This document shows, piece after piece, positions 25,531 through 34,001 of a stretch of 64,000 bases of DNA. Made by a program: the position numbers and the translations under genes. The notes under the pieces are model-generated. The model ran no database searches. It was not told the DNA's origin and saw nothing but the letters and a program-made list of their open reading frames with translations. Within the stretch, counting starts at the first letter, position 1; each line of letters starts with the position of its first letter. Origin of the DNA: Luteimonas vadosa (GTDB lineage Bacteria; Pseudomonadota; Gammaproteobacteria; Xanthomonadales; Xanthomonadaceae); NCBI RefSeq assembly GCF_039543545.1, contig NZ_BAABJY010000002.1, positions 1,054,001 through 1,118,000 of the forward strand. Reading direction: 5' to 3'.

Positions 25531-26421
25531 TCAGGCCACCACGCCCTGGCGCACGTCGCCGGCGTCGGGGCGCGCTGCACGCAATGCCGCGATGCGTTCC
25601 TCCAACGGGGGGTGGCTCATCAGCAGCCGCTTGAGCCCGGAGCCGACGCCGCCGCTGATCCCGAAGGCGGCGACCTGCGTGGGCAGCGTGCTGTCGCCGC
25701 GGTTCTGCGCCAGCCGCTCCAGGGCGGCCACCATCTTCTCCTTGCCTGCCAGCGCCGCGCCGCCGGCATCCGCACGGAACTCGCGATGCCTGGAAAACCA
25801 CATCGCGATCATGCTGGCGAACAGCCCGAAGATGATGTCGGCCGCGATCACGATGCCGAAATACGCCAGCTGGCCCAGGCCACCGACGCGTTCGGCGATT
25901 CCGCGCGCGACCACGCGCGCCAGGAAGTACACGAACGTATTGAGCACGCCTTGCAACAGGGTCATCGTCACCATGTCGCCGTTGGCGACGTGGCTGATCT
26001 CGTGCGCGAGCACGGCTTCTGCTTCGTCGCGATCCATCGCGCGCAGCAGGCCGGTGGACACCGCGACCAGCGAGCTGTTGCGCCGCGCGCCGGTGGCGAA
26101 TGCATTGATCTCCGGCGCATCGTAGATGGCCACCTCCGGCGTGCCGATGCCCGCGGCCTGCGCCTGCCGCGCGACCGTGGACAGCAGCCACTGCTCTGCT
26201 TCGTTGCGGGGGGTCTCGATCACGTGGGCACCGGTGGCGCGCTTGGCGACCCACTTGGACATGGCCAGCGAAATGAACGCGCCGCCGAACCCCATCACCG
26301 CGCAGAGGACCAGCAAGCCCCCCATCGTGGATGGGTCGAGTCCGAACACGGCCATGACGATGCTGAAGAGCACGAGCACCGCAAAGTTGGTGGCGAGGAA
26401 CAGGGTGACGCGCTTGAACAT
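25531..26421 (-). CDS. htpX: Membrane zinc protease HtpX
   Basis: Inner-membrane M48 protease that degrades damaged membrane proteins. 296 residues with two N-terminal membrane segments (about 5-25 and 33-55), the zinc site HEISH (about 140-144), two more hydrophobic segments, and the downstream glutamate ligand in REFRADAGGAAL. The C-terminus LLMSHPPLEERIAALR is typical. A heat-shock-like promoter is seen upstream. Confidence 0.95.
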   Translation of the reverse strand: MFKRVTLFLATNFAVLVLFSIVMAVFGLDPSTMGGLLVLCAVMGFGGAFISLAMSKWVAKRATGAHVIETPRNEAEQWLLSTVARQAQAAGIGTPEVAIYDAPEINAFATGARRNSSLVAVSTGLLRAMDRDEAEAVLAHEISHVANGDMVTMTLLQGVLNTFVYFLARVVARGIAERVGGLGQLAYFGIVIAADIIFGLFASMIAMWFSRHREFRADAGGAALAGKEKMVAALERLAQNRGDSTLPTQVAAFGISGGVGSGLKRLLMSHPPLEERIAALRAARPDAGDVRQGVVA

Positions 26422-26464
26422 GGCTGTATCCCGTAGATGGGCGCAGTGGCTGCGTGGCTCTCCC

Positions 26465-26494
26465 AAATTGTGTCCGCCGGCGGTTAAATTCAAG
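26465..26494 (-). promoter_or_regulatory. Possible sigma-32-type promoter of htpX
   Basis: On the minus strand CTTGAAT (26494-26488) is one base off the sigma-32 -35 consensus CTTGAAA. A CACAATTT element (26472-26465) follows after 15 bp and matches the CCCCAT-type -10 only in part. Heat-shock control of htpX is known in enterobacteria. Confidence 0.35.
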
Positions 26495-26552
26495 TGACCC
26501 CGTCCGCCTGCCGACACAATGCGGGCGACCGATCCATTCCCCTGGACTGGTG

Positions 26553-27470
26553 ATGCCCGCCCAACCGACTTCGCTCCACCGCGGCCGCTTCGCCCCCTCG
26601 CCCACCGGCCCCCTGCACCTCGGGTCCCTGGTGGCGGCGTTGGGCAGCTGGCTCATCGCCCGCCGCGCAGGCGGGCAGTGGTTGGTGCGGATCGAGGACC
26701 TCGACCCGCCGCGCGAGGTCGCCGGCGCCGCCGATGCACAGCTGGCGGCGCTGCATGCCTTCGGGCTCCACCCCGACGGCGCCGTAGTCCGCCAAAGCGA
26801 CCGCGGCCACCTTTACCAGGCGGCGCTGGAAACCTTGCTCTCCCGCGGCAATGCCTTCGTTTGCCACTGCAGCCGTCGCGACCTGCTCGAGAGCAACGGC
26901 ATCCATCGTGCCTGCGTGCCGCGGGCGCGCCGCGACGATCCCGCGATCCGCCTGCGTGTGCACGCAGGCACGCGGGTCGCCTTCGACGACGGATTCCACG
27001 GACGTGTGGAGCAGGACCTCGAACGCGAGGTGGGCGACTTCGTGCTGCGCCGTGCCGACGGCCTCTGGGCCTACCAGCTGGCGGTGGTCGTCGACGATGC
27101 CGCGCAGGGCATCACCGACGTGGTCCGCGGCGCCGACCTGCTCGCGTCCACGCCCCGGCAGATCCTCCTGCAGCAGCGGCTCGGCCTGCCAACGCCGCGC
27201 CACGCCCATCTTCCCCTCGTGCTGGACCCGGATGGCCGAAAACTGTCGAAAACGCTCGAATCGCTGCCCATCGATGGCCGCGACCCCATTCCGGCATTGC
27301 GGACCGCCTGGCGCCTGCTGGGCCAGCCCCCGGAGGCTCTCGAGCGTAGCGCCACGCTCGCCGAGGCCCTCGCGACGGCGACCGCCGCCTTCGATCCATC
27401 GCGGGTCCCGCGCACGCCCGGGGACCTGCTCGCCGCGCCGCACAACGGCCTTGTCACGGACGATGCCTAG
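26553..27470 (+). CDS. gluQ: Glutamyl-Q tRNA(Asp) synthetase
   Basis: A truncated glutamyl-tRNA synthetase paralogue that activates glutamate and attaches it to queuosine of tRNA-Asp. 305 residues, catalytic core only: GRFAPSPTGPLHLGSLVAALGSW (HIGH-type motif HLGS), RIEDLDPPR, the cysteines CHC...C (about 108-127) of the zinc-site region, and the KMSKS counterpart DGRKLSKT. The anticodon-binding domain is absent, as expected. The zinc-site tyrosine of E. coli appears as His (GIHRAC). Start at ATG 26553. In many proteobacteria it lies next to dksA; not here. Confidence 0.92.
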   Translation: MPAQPTSLHRGRFAPSPTGPLHLGSLVAALGSWLIARRAGGQWLVRIEDLDPPREVAGAADAQLAALHAFGLHPDGAVVRQSDRGHLYQAALETLLSRGNAFVCHCSRRDLLESNGIHRACVPRARRDDPAIRLRVHAGTRVAFDDGFHGRVEQDLEREVGDFVLRRADGLWAYQLAVVVDDAAQGITDVVRGADLLASTPRQILLQQRLGLPTPRHAHLPLVLDPDGRKLSKTLESLPIDGRDPIPALRTAWRLLGQPPEALERSATLAEALATATAAFDPSRVPRTPGDLLAAPHNGLVTDDA

Positions 27471-27473
27471 AAT
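27468..27473 (+). promoter_or_regulatory. -10 box upstream of phaB
   Basis: TAGAAT overlapping the gluQ stop codon, 70 bp before the phaB start. No convincing -35 at 17 bp. Confidence 0.3.
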
Positions 27474-27543
27474 GGTCGCCCGGCTGCATCGGCGCGCGAC
27501 CGCGCGATGACCGCCCGACGACGAACCCCACAGGAGACGAATC

Positions 27544-28284
27544 ATGGCGGCACGCATAGCACTGGTTACCGGCGGTACGGGCGGCATCGGTACCGCGATC
27601 TGCAAGCGACTGGCCGACCAGGGCCACACGGTCGCCACCAACTTTCGCAACGAGGAAAAGGCGAAGGCATGGCAGGCCGAGATGAAGCAGGCCGGCTACG
27701 AAATCGCCCTGGCCAAGGGCGACGTTTCGACGCCCGACGACGCCGCGGCGATGGTGCGTGAAGTCGAACGCCAGGTTGGCCCGGTGGACATCCTGGTCAA
27801 CAACGCGGGCATCACCCGCGACACCACCTTCCACAAGATGACCGCCGAACAGTGGAACGAGGTCATCTGCACCAACCTCAACTCCTGCTTCAACGTCACC
27901 CGGCCGGTCATCGAGGGGATGCGCGAGCGCAAGTGGGGCCGCGTGATCCAGATCAGTTCGATCAACGGCCAGAAGGGCCAGTACGGGCAGGCCAATTACG
28001 CAGCCGCGAAGGCAGGCATGCACGGCTTCACCATTTCGCTTGCGCAGGAAAACGCGAAGTTCGGCATCACCGTCAATACCGTCTCGCCCGGCTACATCGG
28101 CACCGACATGGTGATGGCGGTGCCCGAGGCCGTGCGCGAGAAGATCGTCGCGCAGATCCCGACGGGCCGCCTCGGTGAACCCGGCGAAATCGCCTACGCG
28201 GTCAGCTTCTTCGTCGGCGACGAGGCAGGCTGGATCACGGGGGCCAACCTGTCCGCCAACGGTGGCCAGTACATGGGCTGGTGA
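27544..28284 (+). CDS. phaB: Acetoacetyl-CoA reductase, first copy
   Basis: NADPH-dependent short-chain reductase making (R)-3-hydroxybutyryl-CoA for polyhydroxybutyrate. 246 residues with the cofactor motif TGGTGGIG (about 9-16), NNAGITRDTTFHKM, catalytic Ser-Tyr-Lys in SSINGQKGQYGQANYAAAKAG, and the PhaB-specific C-terminus WITGANLSANGGQYMGW. A GGAGA ribosome site precedes the ATG. It stands upstream of phaR. Confidence 0.93.
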   Translation: MAARIALVTGGTGGIGTAICKRLADQGHTVATNFRNEEKAKAWQAEMKQAGYEIALAKGDVSTPDDAAAMVREVERQVGPVDILVNNAGITRDTTFHKMTAEQWNEVICTNLNSCFNVTRPVIEGMRERKWGRVIQISSINGQKGQYGQANYAAAKAGMHGFTISLAQENAKFGITVNTVSPGYIGTDMVMAVPEAVREKIVAQIPTGRLGEPGEIAYAVSFFVGDEAGWITGANLSANGGQYMGW

Positions 28285-28464
28285 CCCGGCGGGGGACGGG
28301 CGTGCGATCAATCCGCAATCGCCCCTACCCGCCCGGATAGTCGGCACGCCGCGCCGCGCAGGACATCCTTGCTGCCAGGTCCGCGCCATCCATGTCGTGC
28401 CCGGCTTGCAAGGCGTGCTGCACTGCGGCATGCTCGGGCGCAGCATCGTTAGAGTGTTTGCTCA

Positions 28465-28965
28465 ATGGCCGCGAAACGCGTCATCAAGAAGTATCCGAAC
28501 CGACGGCTTTACGACACCGAGATCTCGAGCTACATCACCATCGAGGACGTGCGCCAGCTGATCGTCGACGGGGAATCCTTCGAGGTGCGCGACGCCAAGA
28601 CCGGCGAGGGCCTGACGCGCCAGGTCTTGCTGCAGATCATCACCGAGCACGAACAGGACGGACAGCCGATGCTGTCGACCCAACTGCTCAGCCAGATCAT
28701 CCGCTTTTACGGCGACTCCCTGCAGGGCTTCATGGGCAGCTACCTGGACCAGTCGATGCAGGCGTTCCTGGACCAGCAGCAGCAGTTCCGCGCGCAAATG
28801 GGCGCGACCCTTGGCCAGACGCCCTGGGCGATGATGAACCAGCTTACCGAGCGCAACCTGGAGCTGTGGCAGCAATTCCAGAAGAGCCTGGTCGGCGGCA
28901 TGGGGCGCTCTCCCGCCTCCGGCAAGCCGCGCGACGAGGATGGCGCCAAGTCGCGCGGCAAGTGA
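28465..28965 (+). CDS. phaR: Polyhydroxyalkanoate synthesis repressor PhaR
   Basis: Regulator that binds PHB granules and controls phasin and pha genes. 166 residues: the PHB_acc_N DNA-binding domain starts RVIKKYPNRRLYDTEISSYITIEDVRQLI (about 5-33), followed by the PHB_acc repeat region with LLSQIIRFYGDSLQGFMGSYLDQSMQAFLDQQQQF, which binds polymer. The C-terminal tail is charged and probably disordered. Its stop overlaps the ATG of the second reductase (TGATG). Confidence 0.95.
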   Translation: MAAKRVIKKYPNRRLYDTEISSYITIEDVRQLIVDGESFEVRDAKTGEGLTRQVLLQIITEHEQDGQPMLSTQLLSQIIRFYGDSLQGFMGSYLDQSMQAFLDQQQQFRAQMGATLGQTPWAMMNQLTERNLELWQQFQKSLVGGMGRSPASGKPRDEDGAKSRGK

Positions 28966-29705
28966 TGGCCCCCGTACGCACCGCCGTGGTCAGCGGCGGC
29001 ATCGGCGGGCTCGGGACCGCGATCTGCAAGTCGCTCGCCCTGCGCGGGCACCGCGTCATCGCCGCCGACCTTGGCACGCGCGGGGAACGGCTGGATGCAT
29101 TCCGCGCAGAGACGGCTGGACTCGACATCGCCTTCTCGGCGCTTGATGTCGGCGACTTCGACGCCTGCGCGCGGTTCGTGCAGGACACAGAAGCCAACGG
29201 CGGCATCGACATCCTGGTCAACGGCGCCGGCATCACCCGCGACACCACCTTGCGCAAGATGGACCGGGAGCAGTGGGAATCGGTGATGCGCGTCAACCTC
29301 GATGGCGTGTTCAACCTGTGCCGGCATGCCGTCGAGGGCATGGTCGAGCGCGGTTTCGGGCGAATCGTCAACATCAGCTCGGTCAACGGGCAAACGGGGC
29401 AATTCGGCCAGACCAACTACTCCGCGGCGAAGGCGGGCATGCATGGATTCACCATGGCCTTGGCGCGGGAAGTCGCGCGCAAGGGCGTGACCGTCAACTC
29501 GATCTCGCCGGGTTACTGCGAAACCGCGTTGGTGATGGCGATGCCCGACCAGATCCGGGCCGGCATCCTGGGGCAGGTTCCCGTCGGCCGGCTTGGACGC
29601 CCGGACGAAATCGCGCGCGTGGTGGACTTCCTCGCTGCAGAGGACGCCGGCTTCATCACCGGCGCCAACATCCCGGTCAACGGCGGGTTGTTCATGGGCT
29701 TCTGA
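28965..29705 (+). CDS. phaB: Acetoacetyl-CoA reductase, second copy
   Basis: 246 residues and closely similar to the copy at 27544-28284 throughout: VVSGGIGGLGTAICKSLALRGH (cofactor loop with Ser in place of Thr), NGAGITRDTTLRKM (NGAG in place of NNAG), SSVNGQTGQFGQTNYSAAKAGMHGFT with intact Ser-Tyr-Lys, and FITGANIPVNGGLFMGF. Coupled to phaR. The changed cofactor-side positions suggest a different cofactor preference or substrate; both copies look active. Confidence 0.9.
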   Translation: MAPVRTAVVSGGIGGLGTAICKSLALRGHRVIAADLGTRGERLDAFRAETAGLDIAFSALDVGDFDACARFVQDTEANGGIDILVNGAGITRDTTLRKMDREQWESVMRVNLDGVFNLCRHAVEGMVERGFGRIVNISSVNGQTGQFGQTNYSAAKAGMHGFTMALAREVARKGVTVNSISPGYCETALVMAMPDQIRAGILGQVPVGRLGRPDEIARVVDFLAAEDAGFITGANIPVNGGLFMGF

Positions 29706-29838
29706 GGTTGCGCGGCCCTGGCGGGGCGCACGTGGCCGGCGCGGACGCTGAAGTCGCGGATGCGCCACGGGGATCGGGTGACCGCCGATGCGCCGCCGAC
29801 GGGCGGCTACAGCACGACTCGCCCGCCGCGACCCATCG

Positions 29839-30735
29839 CTACTGCCTGCAGAACTGCTCCCGGTACTGCTGCGCCTTGGGCATCAGCTCCTGCAGGTGCG
29901 CGATGCGGGTGCCCGGGTTGGGATGCGTGGAAGCGAACTCGGGCGGCGCCTGCCCGCCACTGGCCTGGCTCATGCGCTCCCACAAGGGCACCGACTCCCG
30001 TGGGTCGAAGCAGGCGGCGGCCATCAGCATCAATCCGACTTCGTCGGCTTCGGTCTCGTGCTTGCGCGCATAGGGCAGCGCCCGACCGTAACCGTAGATC
30101 GCCATGACCGTCTGCATCTGCCCGGCATCCATGCCGCTCGCCGCGCCGGCCATCTGGCCGATCTGCACCAGCTTCTGCTCGGTCATTCGCTGCGCACCGT
30201 GGCGCAGCAGCGCGTGGGCGATCTCGTGCCCCATGACCGCGGCCATGGCGTCGGCATTCTGCGCCACGGGCACCAGGCCGGTGTAGACCGCCATCTTGCC
30301 GCCGGGCAGCGCGAAGGCATTGACCTGGTCGGAATCGAGCACGCTGACTTCCCAGTTGAACTCCTCGGCGAAGTACTGCGGCTGCAATCCCCGCTCGGCG
30401 GCCAACGCCCCCTCCACCTCGTCGATCTTGTCGACCAGGCGCCGCGCGATCTCCTGGATCTGCCCGGCGACTTCGCTGTTCGGATCGATGGGGCGTTCCT
30501 GCGACAGGATCTCCCGATAGGCCTGCAGGCCCAGGGCTTCCTCGTCCTCGGCCGACAGGCTCTTGTCGATCAGCACCTTCTCGCCGGTGTACGGATCGAC
30601 CGTGCGGTTGGAGAAGTAATAGAAGACCGCATATCCCGCGAACAGCACCAGGATCAACATGCGCGGGCTGAAGCCGCGGCGGCGTGCGCCGGCGGGCCGG
30701 GCGGCCGCAGTCCGGCCGAATGGATCCTGTCTCAT
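29839..30735 (-). CDS. M48 family metallopeptidase
   Basis: 298 residues. A basic, Arg-rich N-terminus is followed by one membrane segment (about 26-42, MLILVLFAGYAVFYYF), so the catalytic domain is probably periplasmic. Zinc site HEIAH (about 170), third ligand in HETEADEVG, and FALPGGKMAVYTGL, as in the BepA/LoiP/YcaL group of envelope-quality-control proteases. No LysM or TPR extension. It stands alone between phaB and the SUMF1 gene. Confidence 0.88.
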   Translation of the reverse strand: MRQDPFGRTAAARPAGARRRGFSPRMLILVLFAGYAVFYYFSNRTVDPYTGEKVLIDKSLSAEDEEALGLQAYREILSQERPIDPNSEVAGQIQEIARRLVDKIDEVEGALAAERGLQPQYFAEEFNWEVSVLDSDQVNAFALPGGKMAVYTGLVPVAQNADAMAAVMGHEIAHALLRHGAQRMTEQKLVQIGQMAGAASGMDAGQMQTVMAIYGYGRALPYARKHETEADEVGLMLMAAACFDPRESVPLWERMSQASGGQAPPEFASTHPNPGTRIAHLQELMPKAQQYREQFCRQ

Positions 30736-30849
30736 CGCTTGGCTCCTCTCGCCTGCTCCCGGGACCCGGGCCGGGCCTCGCTGGCTACCATGGAGGCTGC
30801 AGCGTGAAAGCCGTGCGCAGGCGGGCCGGATGGTTGGCCACGCACGGAC

Positions 30850-32730
30850 TCAGATCTCACGCACCACGCGGAAGCCGATCCGCGCATTGGTCACATCGAC
30901 CTGCGCCGGCGCCCGCCAGGAGGCCCGGGTCTGCGCGGGGGAGCTTGCCCAGGATCCGCCGCGGATCACCTGCGTGCGGCATCCCGGGTTGACCCAGGCC
31001 GCGCCGCTTTGCGGGGCCCGCCGGTAACTTTCGTGCCAGCAATCGGTAACCCACTCGCTGACGTTGCCCGACAGGTCGTGCACGCCCCACGGATTGGCGC
31101 GGAAACTGCCCACGCTCGCGGGACCCCAATGGCCGTCCCCGTAACCGGGGAAGGCATTGCTCCAGCTGCGGCCGCCGGGCGAACGGTCCAGTCCGCCGGT
31201 GAAATTGCCCGCTCCGTCCTGGGGCCCCTGGTCGCCCCAGGGATAGATCGCGTCGCGACCCGCGCGCAGCACGTACTCGAACTCGGCCTCGCTGGGCAAC
31301 CGGTAGCGCTGGCCGCTCTCCTGCGCCAGCCATTCGACGTAGGCCTGCGCATCGCGCGCGCTGACATGAACGACCGGCGATGTGGCCGGAGCGCGCGCGC
31401 CGCCGGCGTAGTCCGAGCGCCAGTCCACGCCGCTGCGCCGGATGAAGTTGCCACTTCGTTCGTCATAGGCCATCGAGTAACCGCGCCGCCCGGCGCGGGT
31501 GTCGCGGCCGGTCGCGGCGACGAAACGCCCGAATTCGGCCACGCTGACTTCATGCACGGAGATCGCGAAGCCCCGGTCGAAACGGATGTTGCGTCGTGGC
31601 TTCTCGCTGGGCTCGGCGTCTTCGTCGTCGACCCGGGCACCCATCGCGAAGGCCCCGTGCGGCACGACGATCATCTGCGGACCACGCGCGCCGCTCTCCA
31701 TCGCGTCGGTGAAGACCTGGCCTGGCCGGAACAGGCCGTAGTGCACGGCCAGTTCGATCCGGTCGCGCAGCTCGGCCACCGCCGGATCGCCCGGTTCGGC
31801 GATCGCCAGCATCGAGGCAAGGTGTTCGCGGGCCCGCGCGATCCCGTTGAACTGGCCCAGCGCCGCGATGCCCGCGTCGCGAAGGCGCGAGATCCGGGCG
31901 GCGCGCATAGTCGCGACCCGTGCCTCGGCGTCGTCGTTGGTCTCGCTCCCGGGGCGCACTTTCGCGGCGTGGTCCAGCCAGGTCCGGGCCTCGTCGAAAT
32001 CACCCTCGCGCGCGGCGTCTTCCGCCCGGCGGATCAGGCCGCTCTCCACCGCCGCCAGGGTCTGCATGGCGCGCGGCTGGCCGGGGCGCAGCGCAAGGGC
32101 CTGGCGGATCGCGGGGAGCGCGCCGTTCCCTGTTTCGCCGTAGCGACCGGCCCGCAAGTCCTCTTCGGCCTCGCGGTTGAGATCCCACAACTGGTCGGCG
32201 ACATCGACTTCCGACAGGTAGGCCGTCGTGGCCGCAGCGTCGGGCGCCACGCTTCGCGCGACCGCGGCCTTGGCATGGGCGTCGCGCAGCGCTTCGAATT
32301 CGTCGTCCGCGCGCGCCAGCGCCGCGCGTCCCTCGGCGATCACCTGCGCCACCGCTCGCTGCAAGCCCAGCTCGGCACTTTCGTCACCCGGGTCTTCGCC
32401 AAGGATGGCCAAGTACAACGGGATGGCCGAGTCGGCGTCCTCGTGCAGCCGGCCCTCCGCCAATGCCGTGTCGGCGCGCCTGCGCACGGCATCCACGCCC
32501 GCCTCGTCGATCTCCACCTTGGGCGGCCGCCAAGTCAGGGTGGCCGCGATGCGATCGTCGCCACTGATGCTGACGCTGCCATCCTGCGCGCGGGCCAGTG
32601 GTTCCGGGTCGGCTGGCATCGCGGGTGTCTCGGCGTCGCGTGCGCAGCCGATGCACGCGGCCGACAACGCCAGCAGCAGGGCCGTGGCGAGCCGCGTCCC
32701 GCTGCCTGGCGATGTCGTTGGTCGCACCAT
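30850..32730 (-). CDS. SUMF1/formylglycine-generating-like domain lipoprotein
   Basis: 626 residues. Signal peptide with lipobox-like AACIGC (cysteine near 29), so a probable lipoprotein. Residues about 60-330 are alpha-helical and Ala/Arg/Glu-rich, TPR-like (ALAEGRLHEDADSAIPLYLAILGEDP). Residues about 350-626 form a SUMF1 domain: MIVVPHGAFAMGARVDDEDAEPSEKP, VSVAEFGRFVAATG, YRLPSEAEFEYVLRAG, DLSGNVSEWVTDCW and VIRGGSW. Such domains are often non-catalytic sugar- or peptide-binding modules in bacterial envelope proteins. The rnd gene is divergent, 120 bp away. Confidence 0.85.
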   Translation of the reverse strand: MVRPTTSPGSGTRLATALLLALSAACIGCARDAETPAMPADPEPLARAQDGSVSISGDDRIAATLTWRPPKVEIDEAGVDAVRRRADTALAEGRLHEDADSAIPLYLAILGEDPGDESAELGLQRAVAQVIAEGRAALARADDEFEALRDAHAKAAVARSVAPDAAATTAYLSEVDVADQLWDLNREAEEDLRAGRYGETGNGALPAIRQALALRPGQPRAMQTLAAVESGLIRRAEDAAREGDFDEARTWLDHAAKVRPGSETNDDAEARVATMRAARISRLRDAGIAALGQFNGIARAREHLASMLAIAEPGDPAVAELRDRIELAVHYGLFRPGQVFTDAMESGARGPQMIVVPHGAFAMGARVDDEDAEPSEKPRRNIRFDRGFAISVHEVSVAEFGRFVAATGRDTRAGRRGYSMAYDERSGNFIRRSGVDWRSDYAGGARAPATSPVVHVSARDAQAYVEWLAQESGQRYRLPSEAEFEYVLRAGRDAIYPWGDQGPQDGAGNFTGGLDRSPGGRSWSNAFPGYGDGHWGPASVGSFRANPWGVHDLSGNVSEWVTDCWHESYRRAPQSGAAWVNPGCRTQVIRGGSWASSPAQTRASWRAPAQVDVTNARIGFRVVREI

Positions 32731-32850
32731 GGCGGCAAGGGTACGACATGGCGCGCTGGCTGCGCGCATGGCGTCGTGGCGCGCCCGTCTTGCGCCGGCG
32801 CAGGCTTTCCGGTTTGCCTGCCGCGACCCGGCGCCGTTACGCTGGCCACG

Positions 32851-33966
32851 ATGAACGACCAAGACCACCTCTGGATTTCCACCCCCGACGCGCTCAGCGC
32901 GCACTTCGAGGCCACGCCCGCGCGGATCGGGCTGGACACCGAATTCATCCGCGAGCGCACGTACTGGCCGCAGCTGGCCCTGGTGCAGATCGCCGTCGGC
33001 GGAGCCGTGCTGCTGGTCGACCCGCTCGCCCCCGGGATGCCCGCGGCGCTGGCGCCGATCCTGACCGACCCTCGCATCCTCAAGGTGATGCACAGCGCCA
33101 GCGAGGACCTCGTCGCCTTCAAGCACGCGTGCGGCGTGGTGCCGTCACCGCTGTTCGACACCCAGGTCGCCGCCGCGCTGGCCGGCGTGGGCGCGGGCAT
33201 CGGCTACCAGAAACTGGTTTCGGAAACGCTTGATGTCGTGCTCGAAAAGGGCGAAACCCGCTCGGACTGGTTGCGCCGCCCGCTGTCGCCATCGCAACTG
33301 CAATACGCGGCCGACGACGTTCGCCACCTGTTCGCGCTGCATGATGCCCTGGCAGGAAAGCTGGATGCACTGGACCGGCTGGCGTGGTGCGAGGAGGACT
33401 GCGCGCGCATGGTCGCCAACGCCCGCGAAGACGAACTGGAACGCTGGCCGCACCTGGCGCTCCGGACCACGCGCTACCTCGACCCGCAGGCGCGGCGGCG
33501 CCTGCTCCGGCTGCTGCGCTGGCGCGATGCCTACGCACGGGACAACGACCGCCCACGCACCTGGATCCTCGACAACGAACTGGCGACGTTGCTGGCCCGC
33601 GATCCGCCAATCGATGAAGCCGGACTGCAGCGCCAGCTCGATGCCCATCCCAAGGCCCCACGCCGGCTCGCCGACCTGGTGTGGCGCGCAATGACCACGC
33701 CTCTGGACGATGAAGCCGAGGCCCCCGCCCCACGGGACGAAGACCGTGACAAGCAGGCCCTCCGCCGGCTGCAGGATGCGGTCGCGGAACGGAGCCGTGA
33801 GCTCGCGCTTCCGGATGGCGTCCTGGCCTCGCGACGCTGGCTGCAGGCCCTGCTCGCCCGCGGAGGCGAAGGCGACGCCTGGCCCGACATGCTCGATGGT
33901 TGGCGCCGCGCGGAGCTGGAGACGGCGCTCGCACCCTTGCTGGAGGCCGACACGGCCGACCAGTGA
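32851..33966 (+). CDS. rnd: Ribonuclease D
   Basis: 3'-5' exoribonuclease of tRNA maturation, 371 residues. DEDDy residues are visible: Asp and Glu in GLDTEFIRERTYW, Asp in MHSASEDLVAF and the Tyr-Asp pair in LQYAADDVRHL. HRDC domains occupy about 200-371. ATG at 32851. Confidence 0.93.
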   Translation: MNDQDHLWISTPDALSAHFEATPARIGLDTEFIRERTYWPQLALVQIAVGGAVLLVDPLAPGMPAALAPILTDPRILKVMHSASEDLVAFKHACGVVPSPLFDTQVAAALAGVGAGIGYQKLVSETLDVVLEKGETRSDWLRRPLSPSQLQYAADDVRHLFALHDALAGKLDALDRLAWCEEDCARMVANAREDELERWPHLALRTTRYLDPQARRRLLRLLRWRDAYARDNDRPRTWILDNELATLLARDPPIDEAGLQRQLDAHPKAPRRLADLVWRAMTTPLDDEAEAPAPRDEDRDKQALRRLQDAVAERSRELALPDGVLASRRWLQALLARGGEGDAWPDMLDGWRRAELETALAPLLEADTADQ

Positions 33967-34001
33967 GATGACCCGGCTTGCCTCTGTCGCCGACCCGTTG
34001 C

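Noticed and set aside
31009..33966. Very long plus-strand frame over the SUMF1 gene and rnd
   Set aside because: Only its last 371 codons are rnd; the rest is antisense to the SUMF1 lipoprotein gene and has the Arg/Gly/His-rich makeup of a GC-rich shadow frame.
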